Assembly (NCBI RefSeq): GCF_014650895.1
Contig: NZ_BMVV01000009.1
Span: 127,102 to 191,101, forward strand
Source: Streptomyces omiyaensis
GTDB lineage: Bacteria; Actinomycetota; Actinomycetes; Streptomycetales; Streptomycetaceae
Reading direction: 5' to 3'
Length of the DNA: 64,000 nucleotides
A program made the translations under genes and the position numbers. Numbering within the stretch: the first letter of the stretch is position 1; each line of letters begins with the position of its first letter. Positions 17,012 through 25,270 of the stretch are shown here, in pieces. Below the pieces are notes generated by a model. That model saw only the letters and a list, made by a program, of their open reading frames with translations, did no database searches and was not told where the DNA came from.

Positions 17012-17302
17012 CCGCCCACCCCTCCCCGCCCGACACCGAAGAAACGACACCTCCAGCATCGGCAGGCGCCGCCCGCCGCCTCAAGACGCGCCGGTCCAGG
17101 ACTCGGTGAGCTTCCCGCCGCTTCCCTCGGAAACGTCCGCGCCGCGCAAAGCCGGGGTCAGGGAAGTGTCAGCACCCTCCGGCGCCTTCCCCTTCCGGCC
17201 GAGGCTCCCTTCCTCCGGAGGGGGCCCGACACTTCCCCCCTCCCTCCTCCTGCGCCTTCCTTCCCGAGGGGCCCCGGTCTCCCGGGGCCCCGCCCGGACG
17301 GG

Positions 17303-17947
17303 TCAGTGCACCACCTCGCGCTCCCACCGCTCGCGCGGCTGGGCGTGCAGCCGCCAGTACCGCTCCGCGATGTCGTCGGGGTCGTACGCCGTCCCCGGCG
17401 CGACGGCCCCGCCGACCGTGACCGTGGCGACGTGCACGCCGGACGGCCCGTACTCCGCGTCGAGCAGTTCGACGAGGGCCCGTACCCCGGCCTTGCCGAG
17501 GGACAGGCTCACGTACGACGGCTTCGTCTCCGGCATCCCGCCGGTGACGACGAAGGTGCCCCGTCCGCGCCGGGCCATCCCGGGCAGCAGGTGCGCGGCG
17601 GTGGTGAGGGCGCCGAGGACGTTCACCGCGTAGGTGTCCAGGTGGGCGCGGTGCGGGAGTTCGCCGACGGCGTCGGGCCGGATGACGGCCGCGTTGTAGA
17701 CGACGGCGTCCGGTTCGCCCAGCTCCTTCACGGCGGCGTCGAGCGCGGTGCGCAGGGCCTCCTCGTCGGCCACGTCGGCCGTGAGCGGCACGGCCCGCAC
17801 CCCCAGCGCGCCGATCTCCGCGGCCGCCGCCTCCACCGTCTCCTCCGTCCGCGCGACCAGCCCGACCGGCAGCCCCTCCCGCGCGAACCGCCGTGCCACC
17901 GCCCGTCCGATACCCGGCCCCGCTCCGATGACCAGCACTCCCGCCAT
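17303..17947 (-). CDS. Atypical SDR lacking the catalytic tyrosine
   Basis: A 214-residue short-chain dehydrogenase-like protein with the coenzyme motif VIGAGPGIGRAVARRF, ADV (adenine site) and YNAAVI in place of NNAG. Where YxxxK is expected the sequence is PSYVSLSLGKAGVRAL: Lys is present but the residue four positions earlier is Leu, so the general acid Tyr is missing or shifted (a Tyr lies seven residues before the Lys). It may be inactive as a dehydrogenase or use another residue. ATG at 17947 has GGAGGAA upstream. It stands alone between non-coding flanks of 291 and 266 bases. Confidence 0.8.
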   Translation of the reverse strand: MAGVLVIGAGPGIGRAVARRFAREGLPVGLVARTEETVEAAAAEIGALGVRAVPLTADVADEEALRTALDAAVKELGEPDAVVYNAAVIRPDAVGELPHRAHLDTYAVNVLGALTTAAHLLPGMARRGRGTFVVTGGMPETKPSYVSLSLGKAGVRALVELLDAEYGPSGVHVATVTVGGAVAPGTAYDPDDIAERYWRLHAQPRERWEREVVH

Positions 17948-18161
17948 GACCGTTCCTCCGCTTCGGCGTCCGACGACGGTGGGGACAACCGCACGCTGCC
18001 GGGAACCCTTCCCTCCGCGCGGATCACCGTCGATCACGGCGTATCACCGGGGGAAAAGAGCGTGGCGGATCCCTGTGGACCCTGACGGATCACCGGAGGC
18101 CAGGGGGAGCACGGGGACCACCCCGGGTCGCGGGGAGAGCCGGGGCCGCGGCGGGATCCGC

Positions 18162-18192
18162 TTGACCTTGACACGGTGACAAGCCTTTGACT
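18162..18192 (+). promoter_or_regulatory. MerR-type promoter/operator
   Basis: TTGACC at 18162-18167 can serve as -35 and TTGACT at 18187-18192 as -10, spaced 19 bases, the long spacing favoured by MerR-family activators. Between them lies the near-palindrome CTTGACACGGTGACAAG (18167-18183, one mismatch). The downstream genes include a MerR regulator, so autoregulation is likely. Confidence 0.65.
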
Positions 18193-18213
18193 GCGGTCGA
18201 GGAGGTGGTCCCG

Positions 18214-18936
18214 ATGACCATGACAGGACAGGACCGGCAGGACGGGCAGGTCGGGCACGCGGAGCAGGACCGGAAGGCGGAGCCGCAGGACGTGCGGGGC
18301 GCGCTGGCGGCCCTGGAGGACGGGCGTCCTTCGGTGCGGCTGCGGGCCGCGCTGGCGGTCGGCACGGCGCCCGACCCCCGCTTCGTGGACCCGCTGGCCG
18401 AACGGTGCGCGGTGGAGCCGGAGTTCTTCGTCCGCGACATGCTCACCTGGGCCCTGACCCGCCACCCGGTGGAGCTGACGCTCCCCAGGATGCTCGCCGA
18501 GCTCCGCTCGGAGCGGGCGAGGGCGCGCAGCCAGGCCCTGCACACGCTGTCCAAGATCGGCGACCCGCGGGCCTGGCCGGCGATCACCCGGGGGCACCTG
18601 ACCGACCCGGACGGCGAGGTGGCGCGGGCCGCGTGGCGGACGGCGGTGGTGCTCGTGCCGGACGGCGAGGAGGCCGCCCTCGCCGCGGTGCTCGCCGGAC
18701 AGCTGGGGCGGGGCGGGCAGGAGACGCGGCTCAGCCTCAGCCGTGCGCTGATCGACCTCGGCGAGGTGATCGCCCCGCTCCTGGACGCCGCCTCCTCCCA
18801 CCCCGACCCGGAGGTCCGCGCCCACGCGCTCGCCACCGCGCGGATCCTGGCCGACCCCGACACGGGGTTCGCGCACGCGATCGAGGAGGCGAAGCGCGTC
18901 GTGGCGCTGGGCGGGGCCCCGGACGGGGGACACTAG
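18214..18936 (+). CDS. HEAT-repeat protein
   Basis: A 240-residue all-helical protein with repeated pairs such as EDGRPSVRLRAALAVG, SERARARSQALHTLSKIGD, GEVARAAWRTAVVL and PDPEVRAHALATARILAD, each followed by a short turn; this is the HEAT/PBS-lyase repeat pattern used for protein-protein binding. No catalytic motif. ATG at 18214 is preferred because GAGGAGG lies nine bases upstream; a TTG at 18187 would fall on the promoter. It shares a transcript with the MerR-HEAT regulator three bases downstream and may bind that regulator through the related repeats (inference). Confidence 0.85.
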   Translation: MTMTGQDRQDGQVGHAEQDRKAEPQDVRGALAALEDGRPSVRLRAALAVGTAPDPRFVDPLAERCAVEPEFFVRDMLTWALTRHPVELTLPRMLAELRSERARARSQALHTLSKIGDPRAWPAITRGHLTDPDGEVARAAWRTAVVLVPDGEEAALAAVLAGQLGRGGQETRLSLSRALIDLGEVIAPLLDAASSHPDPEVRAHALATARILADPDTGFAHAIEEAKRVVALGGAPDGGH

Positions 18937-18939
18937 GGC

Positions 18940-19944
18940 GTGTTGATCGGTGAGGTGGCACGGCGCTCCGGCGTCAGTGCCCGCATGCTCAGGCATTACG
19001 AGTCGCTCGGCCTGGTGCGGCCCTCGGGCCGCACCGGCTCGGGGTACCGCGAGTACCGCGACGAGGACATCCGGCGGATCTTCCACGTCGAGAGCCTCCG
19101 CTCGCTCGGACTGTCGCTGCGGGAGATCGGCCGGGCCCTCGACGACCCCGGCTTCACCCCCGCGCAGCTCGTGGGCGACCTCATCGACCAGACCCGCGCC
19201 CGCATCGCGGCCGAGACCGAACTGCTCACCCGCCTGCGCCGCATCGACGCCGCCGGACCGGCCGACTGGGACGACGCCCTCAAGGTCGTCGCACTCCTCC
19301 AGGCCCTCGGGTCGGCGAGCAAGGACGCCCGCCAGCGCGCCGCCCTCTCCTCGGGCGACGAGGTCCCCGTACCGGTCGAGGCACTGGTCGAGGCGGTCCT
19401 GAACGAGCCGGAACCCAACGTCGCCGGAGCCCTCCGCTGGGCCCTGGCGCGCTCCGGCGACGGCGGCCCCGGCCTGCTGGCACGGGCCCTCGGCTCCCCG
19501 TCGGCGGCGGTGCGGGAACGGGCCGTGCGGACGCTCGCCGCGCTCCCCGGCGACGGGGCCGTCGCCGCGCTCCGCGACGCCCTCGCCCACCACGACCCGG
19601 TGGTCCGGGCCCAGGGGGCGCTGGCCCTCGGTGCCCGCGGCGAACCCGACGCGATCCCCGAGCTCGTCGCGATGGTCCTGGACGGCAGGAACGACACCGA
19701 CGCGGCCGACGCGCTCGGCGTCCTCGCCGCGGACGCCGCCACGGCGGACGCGATCGCGGCCCGCCTCGTCGACGGCCTCGCGCGCCCCTCGGCCGGACCC
19801 GCCGCCCGCGGCCGCCTCACCCAGGCGCTCGCCGACGTCCCCGGGCCGGTCGCCTCCCGGGCCCTCGCCGACCTGGCCCACGACGAGGACCGTGCCGTCT
19901 CCCTCACGGCGCTCTACCTCCGCCGCCTCCGCGACGCCCCCTGA
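18940..19944 (+). CDS. MerR-family regulator with C-terminal HEAT repeats
   Basis: A 334-residue protein. Residues 1-70 form a MerR HTH (IGEVARRSGVSARMLRHYE, SGYREYRDEDIRRI), followed by a coiled-coil dimerisation helix (QLVGDLIDQTRARIAAETEL). From about residue 140 onward, HEAT-like repeats appear (SPSAAVRERAVRTLAALPGD, HHDPVVRAQGALALGARGEP). MerR proteins usually end in a small effector domain; here a repeat scaffold replaces it. GTG at 18940 starts three bases after the stop of the HEAT protein. The MerR-type operator upstream of the pair is the probable target. Confidence 0.9.
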   Translation: MLIGEVARRSGVSARMLRHYESLGLVRPSGRTGSGYREYRDEDIRRIFHVESLRSLGLSLREIGRALDDPGFTPAQLVGDLIDQTRARIAAETELLTRLRRIDAAGPADWDDALKVVALLQALGSASKDARQRAALSSGDEVPVPVEALVEAVLNEPEPNVAGALRWALARSGDGGPGLLARALGSPSAAVRERAVRTLAALPGDGAVAALRDALAHHDPVVRAQGALALGARGEPDAIPELVAMVLDGRNDTDAADALGVLAADAATADAIAARLVDGLARPSAGPAARGRLTQALADVPGPVASRALADLAHDEDRAVSLTALYLRRLRDAP

Positions 19945-20020
19945 CCCGACCGCGACCGCGCCCCGGATGAGGTCGCCCGCTGCCCGCTCGCCGGCCGGTG
20001 GCGGTCCGTGCCCGCGCCGG

Positions 20021-21055
20021 TCAGACCGTCCGCCAGTCGAGGTGCGAGGCGGCGGCGAGGGAGCGGAGGAAGTCGGCCGCGTCGAAGAGCGCGCCGGCGG
20101 AGGCGACGCCCGTCGTCCGGGTCCGTCCGGTGAGGATCCGGTCCAGCGCCTCGACCGCGAGCGGGGCCGTGACGGCGTAGATGTCCCGTCCGGTGGCCAC
20201 AGCGCGCCGCTCCCGCCCGCCGGAGCGCACCACCACGTCGACGAGGAAGGTCTGGGCGGACCGGCCGCGCTCGTCGACCGCCGTCGGGGCCGGCGTGTCC
20301 GCCCCGGTGACGCCGCCGGCCGCCTCGGTCGACATGTAGGTGCGCACGGTGGGCACGGAGAGGTGGCTGGGGAGGGTGACCACGTCGGCCATGGTGAACT
20401 CGCCGACGACGGCCCGCGGCCCCATCGGCTCCGGGAACGGCCATGTCAGCGTGGGGAGTTCGTCGGTGTGGTACTGGAGCCGCCCCTCGGCGAAGCGGAC
20501 CCGGCGGCCGCCGCGCCGCTCCGCGGAGACCTTTCCGGCGAGCCGCGTCCCCTCCGTGGGCTCCCAGCCGCTCAGGCCGTAGGCGACGTGCGCCTCGTCC
20601 GCCGTCGTCCAGTCGCCCATCGCGGCCGTGGCGAGGAGGTCGCCGAGACCGCCGTAGAAGGCCATCGCGGGCACGACGACCGCTCCCCGCTCCTTCGCCC
20701 GCTCCGCGAAGCGGGCGAAGGTGTCGGCGTTGGCCTCGATCTCGGCCGCCACGTCGACGTAGGGGATCCCGGCCCGCAGCGCCGCCTCGACGACGGGGGC
20801 GGCCGTCGTCGCGAAGGGGCCCGCGCAGTTGACGACCGCGTCCGCCCCGGCCAGCGCCCGGTCCAGCGCCGCCGGGTCGTCGACCCCGGCCGGGCGCACG
20901 GCGAGCCCGGGGTGCTCCTCCGCCAGCGCCTCCAGCTTGCCGCCGTCACGCCCGGCGAGGACCGGGACGAAGCCCCGCTCCCGCAGGTGCGCCACCACGA
21001 ACCGGCCGGTGTGCCCGTACGCGCCGTACACCGCCACCGTCTGTCCCGCTGCCAT
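20021..21055 (-). CDS. Saccharopine-dehydrogenase-like NAD(P)-binding oxidoreductase
   Basis: A 344-residue protein starting with the Rossmann motif VAVYGAYGHTGRFVVAHL and VLAGRDGGKLEALAEEHPG, then NCAGPFATTAAPVVEAAL and GIPYVDVAAE. This is the order of the saccharopine dehydrogenase NADP-binding domain family and of trans-acting enoyl reductases/short-chain reductases in actinobacteria. Substrate unknown. ATG at 21055 follows GGGGAGAG. It is convergent with the MerR-HEAT operon and 141 bases downstream of the phospholipase gene. Confidence 0.85.
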   Translation of the reverse strand: MAAGQTVAVYGAYGHTGRFVVAHLRERGFVPVLAGRDGGKLEALAEEHPGLAVRPAGVDDPAALDRALAGADAVVNCAGPFATTAAPVVEAALRAGIPYVDVAAEIEANADTFARFAERAKERGAVVVPAMAFYGGLGDLLATAAMGDWTTADEAHVAYGLSGWEPTEGTRLAGKVSAERRGGRRVRFAEGRLQYHTDELPTLTWPFPEPMGPRAVVGEFTMADVVTLPSHLSVPTVRTYMSTEAAGGVTGADTPAPTAVDERGRSAQTFLVDVVVRSGGRERRAVATGRDIYAVTAPLAVEALDRILTGRTRTTGVASAGALFDAADFLRSLAAASHLDWRTV

Positions 21056-21196
21056 GAGGTCTCTCCCCGCCCTGTGCCGCGCCCGGTCGGCGTCGGCTCC
21101 GGGACCATCCTGGGCGGCGCGGGCGGGGCCCGCGAGTGTCGGGAACGACATGCCCCGCACACTTCCGGACACGGGCCCCGCCGAGCCCCCTCGGGG

Positions 21197-23251
21197 TCAG
21201 TACGTGAGGATGCCCGGGTCCGTCACCCCCTCCGCGCCCGTCTCCACGTGCCCGGCCAGACGGCGCACGTAGTCGGTGTGCGCGGCGGAGGTGACGGTGA
21301 CGTCGTACCACCGGCCGGAGGCCGCCAGCGGCACCGAGAGGGCGACGGTCGCCCCCTGGCCCACCGGGACCGTCCGGGTGCCGCCCCCGTAGGCGTGGGT
21401 GAGGGTCACGGTCGTCGCGGGGCCCGCGTTGGTGAAGGTGAGGTTCAGGGCGCCGTTCGCGGCGTCGTGGCGCGCGGTGACCTCGGGGACGGCGGTCTTC
21501 CCGGGGGAGCGGAAGCGGCGGAGGAAGCCGTTCGGGCCGTGCACGGTGAGGTCGGTGGTGCCCTTGGAGTACTTGGTGTTCCAGGTGTCCGCGATCGACT
21601 TGCCCGCCTCCGCCGTGTACGTCCAGGGGGCGTCCGTGCGGTTCGCCGAGGTCACGTGGAACTGGGCGCCGGCGGACGGGCCGCCGCTGAACGCCAGCCG
21701 GAAGGTGCCGGCCGCGGTGTCGGCCGAACCGTCCACGTAGGGGGCGTACTTCAGCGGACGGGTGGGCTTGGAGCCGGGCTCCTGGCGGGGCATCGTGCCG
21801 ACGGCCGGCGCGGTGGCCGGGAAGTCCGGGTGCCGGTCGCGGTCCGGCGGGTAGTAGCCGCTCGTGGGCGGCAGCGCGACGGGCTGCGTCTGTGCGCGGG
21901 TGAAGTCGAAGGCGGAGGTGAGATCGCCGCAGACGGCCCGCCGCCAGGGCGAGATCTGCGGCTCCCGGACCCCGAAGCGGCGCTCGATGAAGCGGATGAC
22001 CGAGGTGTGGTCGAAGGTCTCGGAACAGGTGTAGCCGCCGGTGGACCAGGGCGAGACGACGAGCATGGGGACGCGCGGCCCGAGGCCGTAGGGCCCGGCG
22101 ACGTACCCCGTCCTGCCGGGGAAGTGGTCCAGCGCGGTCGGGGTCGTCGACAGGCCCTGCGCGGCCGAGCCGGGGACGTACGGGGGGACGACGTGGTCGA
22201 AGAAGCCGTCGTTCTCGTCGTAGGTGATGAAGAGCGCCGTACGGGCCCACACGTCCGGGTTGGACGTCAGCGCGTCGAGGACCTGTGCGATGTACCAGGC
22301 ACCGTAGTTCGACGGCCAGTTGGAGTGCTCGGAGAAGGCCTCGGGCGCGGCGATCCAGGAGACCTGCGGCAGCGTGCCGGCCCGCACGTCGGCGCGCAGC
22401 CGGTCGAAGTAGCCCTCGCCCGCCTTGGCGTTCGTACCGGTGCGGGCCTTGTCGTACAGGGGGTTGCCGGGCTGGGCGTTGCGGTAGGCGTTGAAGTAGA
22501 GCAGCGAGTTGTCGCCGTAGTTGCCGCGGTACGCGTCGTCGATCCAGCCCCACGAGCCGGCCGCGTTCAGCCCGTCGCCGATGTCCTGGTAGACGCGCCA
22601 GGAGATCCCGGCCGCCTCCAGCCGCTCCGGGTAGGTCTTCCAGCCGTATCCGGCCTCGGCGTTGTTGAGGACCGGGCCGCCGCCGGTGCCGTCGTTTCCG
22701 GTGTGGCCCGACCACAGGTAGTAGCGGTTGGGGTCGGTCGAGCCGATGAACGAACAGTGGTAGGCGTCGCAGATCGTGAACGCGTCGGCGAGCGCGTAGT
22801 GGAAGGGGATGTCGTCCCGGGTCAGGTACGCCATCGTCGCCTTGGTCTTGGCGGGTATCCAGTTGTCGTACCTGCCCTTGTTGAAGGCCTTCTGGCCGCC
22901 CGCCCAGTCGTGGTTGAGTCCCTGGAGGAACTCCATCCCGAGCTTCGCGCTCTCCGGACGGAAGGGCAGCGTCACCTTCGAGCCGTCCGACTGGTTCCAC
23001 ACGGACTTCCCGCTGGGGAGCGTGACCGGACGGGGGTCGCCGAAGCCGCGGACGCCCTTCATCGCTCCGAAGTAGTGGTCAAAGGAACGATTCTCCTGCA
23101 TCAGGACGACGATGTGCTCGACGTCCTGGAGCGTGCCCGTGGAGCCCTGGGCGGGGATGGAGGCGGCGCGCGCGATGGACTCGGACAGCGCGCTGAAGGC
23201 GACGGCGCCGCCGGCGAGCTGAAGGAACCGGCGGCGATCGAGGTCGGCCAT
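21197..23251 (-). CDS. Tat-exported phosphocholine-preferring phospholipase C
   Basis: A 684-residue secreted enzyme. The N-terminus DRRRFLQLAGGAVAFSAL is a twin-arginine signal. The catalytic part (PF04185 type) starts with HIVVLMQENRSFDHYFGAMKG, where Glu/Asn/Asp bind the metal, and contains FITYDENDGFFDHVVPP, both hallmark blocks of non-hemolytic PLC and acid phosphatase AcpA relatives. Two C-terminal beta domains (from about 490) resemble the DUF756 pair found in these enzymes. It cleaves phosphatidylcholine or related lipids outside the cell, usually under phosphate limitation; no Pho box was identified. Good ribosome site GGAGGAC before the ATG. Confidence 0.93.
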   Translation of the reverse strand: MADLDRRRFLQLAGGAVAFSALSESIARAASIPAQGSTGTLQDVEHIVVLMQENRSFDHYFGAMKGVRGFGDPRPVTLPSGKSVWNQSDGSKVTLPFRPESAKLGMEFLQGLNHDWAGGQKAFNKGRYDNWIPAKTKATMAYLTRDDIPFHYALADAFTICDAYHCSFIGSTDPNRYYLWSGHTGNDGTGGGPVLNNAEAGYGWKTYPERLEAAGISWRVYQDIGDGLNAAGSWGWIDDAYRGNYGDNSLLYFNAYRNAQPGNPLYDKARTGTNAKAGEGYFDRLRADVRAGTLPQVSWIAAPEAFSEHSNWPSNYGAWYIAQVLDALTSNPDVWARTALFITYDENDGFFDHVVPPYVPGSAAQGLSTTPTALDHFPGRTGYVAGPYGLGPRVPMLVVSPWSTGGYTCSETFDHTSVIRFIERRFGVREPQISPWRRAVCGDLTSAFDFTRAQTQPVALPPTSGYYPPDRDRHPDFPATAPAVGTMPRQEPGSKPTRPLKYAPYVDGSADTAAGTFRLAFSGGPSAGAQFHVTSANRTDAPWTYTAEAGKSIADTWNTKYSKGTTDLTVHGPNGFLRRFRSPGKTAVPEVTARHDAANGALNLTFTNAGPATTVTLTHAYGGGTRTVPVGQGATVALSVPLAASGRWYDVTVTSAAHTDYVRRLAGHVETGAEGVTDPGILTY

Positions 23252-23462
23252 GGGGGAGTAGTCCTCCGGAGTCGAGCGGACGGAAACGGAACGGCGGCCG
23301 GAGACCGGCGCGGAGCGCCCCAAGAAGAGCGTCCGAGAGCCACCACGCCCCGACCGTCCGGTGACTTCCCGCTGTACACCCGGCGAAATCCCCCACGCAC
23401 CACCAACATGAACGCGCATCTTCGGACATGTCGGCCGCGCGCCGTGCCGGCACGGCGGCGCG

Positions 23463-23783
23463 CGGGGGGCGGTCCCGCGGGCACGGTGGAGCCTCGCCGA
23501 CCGCGACTCCCCCGGGAGCGGGGCCGACGCGCTGCGGACCGGTCCGAGCGGCCGGCTCCGGATCGGCGCGGTCCCCACCGCCTCGGGCGGGGTGGCCCTC
23601 CCGACCGGCCCCTTCCGCGGGCGGCACCCGCTCGTCACCGTCGAGGTGACGGCGGACCCGGGGGCGGAGGACGTCGTCCGGCAGCTGCGGAGCTTCGGGA
23701 TCGACACTGGGGCGACGTGCCCGCGCCGGGTGCCCGGGGGCTTCCGGGCGGTCCCCCTGGACGAGGAGCGGTACGTGCTCCCC
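23463..23783 (+). pseudogene. Decayed LysR-type regulator fragment
   Basis: One frame reads SGRLRIGAVPTASGG, FRGRHPLVTVEVTADPGAED and FRAVPLDEERYVLPGD. These align in order with the start and middle of a LysR substrate-binding domain (GRLRIGxFPTA..., RHPxVEV, VPLxDExYxLxLP). The DNA-binding domain and the C-terminal half are absent and the frame then enters a (GGCGAT)n repeat. Similarity was judged by eye, so the call is tentative. Confidence 0.4.
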
Positions 23784-23825
23784 GGCGATGGCGATGGCGA
23801 TGGCGATGGCGATGGCGATGGCGAT
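23784..23825. repeat. (GGCGAT)7 hexanucleotide repeat
   Basis: Seven perfect copies of GGCGAT, followed by GACGACGACGAC. In the decayed LysR frame it would encode Gly-Asp repeats. Such perfect short repeats are prone to slippage. Confidence 0.95.
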
Positions 23826-23987
23826 GACGACGACGACGCCTCCGCCGACGGCCCGGACGGCCGCGCCGGGGCCGCCTGGGCGGAGGCGTCCCGCCTGCCG
23901 CCGGGCCTCCGGCCGGGGCCGTGCAGGCGCGGCGGGCCCGCCCCGCCCCGCGCGCGGTCCGACGGCCGTGAGCGCGGGGGCGGGGCG

Positions 23988-24380
23988 TCAGACGGCCGGT
24001 TCCTCCTGCGGGTGCTCCTCCGCCCGCGGCTGCGGCTGCGCGGCCGCGGGGACGTCGGCGTGGCGGAGCTCCTCCAGGAGTTCGCGCTGGCCGACCAGGA
24101 GTTCGGTGAGGATGCGGCGGGCGGCCTTCAGGAGGTCCGCGACGTCGCCGCCGGCGAGGGCGTAGCTGACGGTCGAGCCGTCGCGGATGGAGACCACGAT
24201 GCCCGACCTGCGCAGCACGGCGAGCTGCTGGGAGAGGTTGGACGGCTCCACCTCTATGTCCTTGAGCAGTTCGCGTACGGGAAGGGGGCCGTGCTGGAGC
24301 AGTTCCAGCACGCGGATCCGGACGGGATGCCCGAGCATGCGAAAGAACTCCGCCTTGGCCTGGTACAGCGGCACCTGCAT
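23988..24380 (-). CDS. ArsR-family winged-helix regulator
   Basis: A 130-residue ArsR/SmtB-type protein: AEFFRMLGHPVRIRVLELL, then ELLKDIEVEPSNLSQQLAVL as the recognition helix-turn-helix, and wing GIVVSIRDGSTVSYAL. The metal-site motif ELCVCDL is replaced by ELLKDIEV with no Cys, so it is unlikely to sense metals by that site. A Pro/Gln/Glu-rich tail follows. ATG at 24380 was chosen from the family start and a G-rich ribosome site; an in-frame ATG 38 codons upstream is less likely. Target genes unknown; no operon partner is adjacent. Confidence 0.88.
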   Translation of the reverse strand: MQVPLYQAKAEFFRMLGHPVRIRVLELLQHGPLPVRELLKDIEVEPSNLSQQLAVLRRSGIVVSIRDGSTVSYALAGGDVADLLKAARRILTELLVGQRELLEELRHADVPAAAQPQPRAEEHPQEEPAV

Positions 24381-24570
24381 GCGACGACTCTCCCCCCGGA
24401 CCGGTCCGCCCCGGACGACGACGGCCGGACCTGCCGGATCCTTGATCCACAACTTCGGCCATTCTCGCGCCTCCCGGCTCCCGCCCACCCTCAACTGATC
24501 ACTTTCAGATGTGCCGAGTTGAAGAGTTCTTCAAGTCGAGGGCGTGCGGAGCCGGGAATCGCGAGGACGG

Positions 24571-24945
24571 TTACACCTCCAGCTCCGCCTCGATGCGCCG
24601 CAGCTGGTGCCTGGCCATGGCCAGGTTGGCCCTGCCCTTGTCCAGGACTATGTAGAGGAACAGGCCGTTGTTGCCACGGCTCTTGATCAGCCGGATCAGG
24701 TGGTACTGGCTGCCGAGGGTGATCAGCATGTCCTCGATGCCGTCCTGGATGCCCAGCATCTCCATGGTGCGGATCTTGGCCCGGACGACGTCGGTGTTGC
24801 CCGCCGCCGCCACGGTCAGGTCGAGGTCCTTGCCCCCGCCCATCGTGCCGAGGGCCATGCCGCTCGTGTAGTCGACCAGCGCGGCCCCCACACTGCCCTC
24901 GATCGAGGTCATCGCCTCTTTCAGCGACGTCTCCACACTCGCCAT
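24571..24945 (-). CDS. Roadblock/LC7-domain protein
   Basis: A 124-residue roadblock/LC7 protein: SLKEAMTSIEGSVGAALVDY, GMALGTMGGGKDLDL, LIRLIKSRGNNGLFLYIVLD. These small proteins act as GTPase-activating or scaffold subunits, often with MglA-type GTPases in actinobacterial conservons, but here no GTPase, sensor kinase or DUF742 gene is adjacent. ATG at 24945 has GGGAGC upstream. It is divergent from the methyltransferase gene across a region with six 22-bp repeats. Confidence 0.88.
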   Translation of the reverse strand: MASVETSLKEAMTSIEGSVGAALVDYTSGMALGTMGGGKDLDLTVAAAGNTDVVRAKIRTMEMLGIQDGIEDMLITLGSQYHLIRLIKSRGNNGLFLYIVLDKGRANLAMARHQLRRIEAELEV

Positions 24946-25116
24946 CTGTCGTGCTCCCTTGGTTCTCGACGGCCCCGGCCGGGCTTCCCCGTCTGTGGCC
25001 GGCCGGGCGGTGATCACAGACATGCACCACTAGACACCAAGTGGGCTCCGCCCGGGGCGGTTTCGCCGGAAGAAGATGCCCCGGGCACGGGACGGCCGGC
25101 GCCGTCCTTCCCCGGA

Positions 25117-25243
25117 CCGGCATCGCGTCCCTCCCGGGGCCGGCATCGCGTCCTTCCCGGGCCGGCATCGCGTCCTTCCCGGGCCGGCATCGCGTCCTTC
25201 CCGGGCCGGCATCGCGTCCTTCCCGGGCCGGCATCGCGTCCGG
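25117..25243. repeat. Tandem 22-bp repeat, six copies
   Basis: The unit CCGGCATCGCGTCCTTCCCGG(G) is repeated head to tail from 25117: a first copy with one substitution and one extra G, four identical copies from 25140 to 25227, and a truncated last copy. It ends about 28 bases before the methyltransferase start, so it overlaps or abuts its promoter. There are no spacers, so it is not a CRISPR array. Confidence 0.95.
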
Positions 25244-25270
25244 CGGGACCGTCGGCCTAGGGTGGACCGA

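Larger units (their letters stand above)
23252..23987. other. Long gap between phospholipase and ArsR genes
   Basis: These 736 bases hold no intact gene. They contain a decayed LysR-type fragment and a hexanucleotide repeat, listed separately, plus the phospholipase promoter region. Confidence 0.6.

Noticed and set aside
19631..23827. A plus-strand open frame of about 1400 codons
   Set aside because: It is opposite the phospholipase C and saccharopine-dehydrogenase-like genes and shows no domain-like sequence.
25117..25243. CRISPR array
   Set aside because: The 22-base units are directly adjacent with no spacers, and no cas genes are present.
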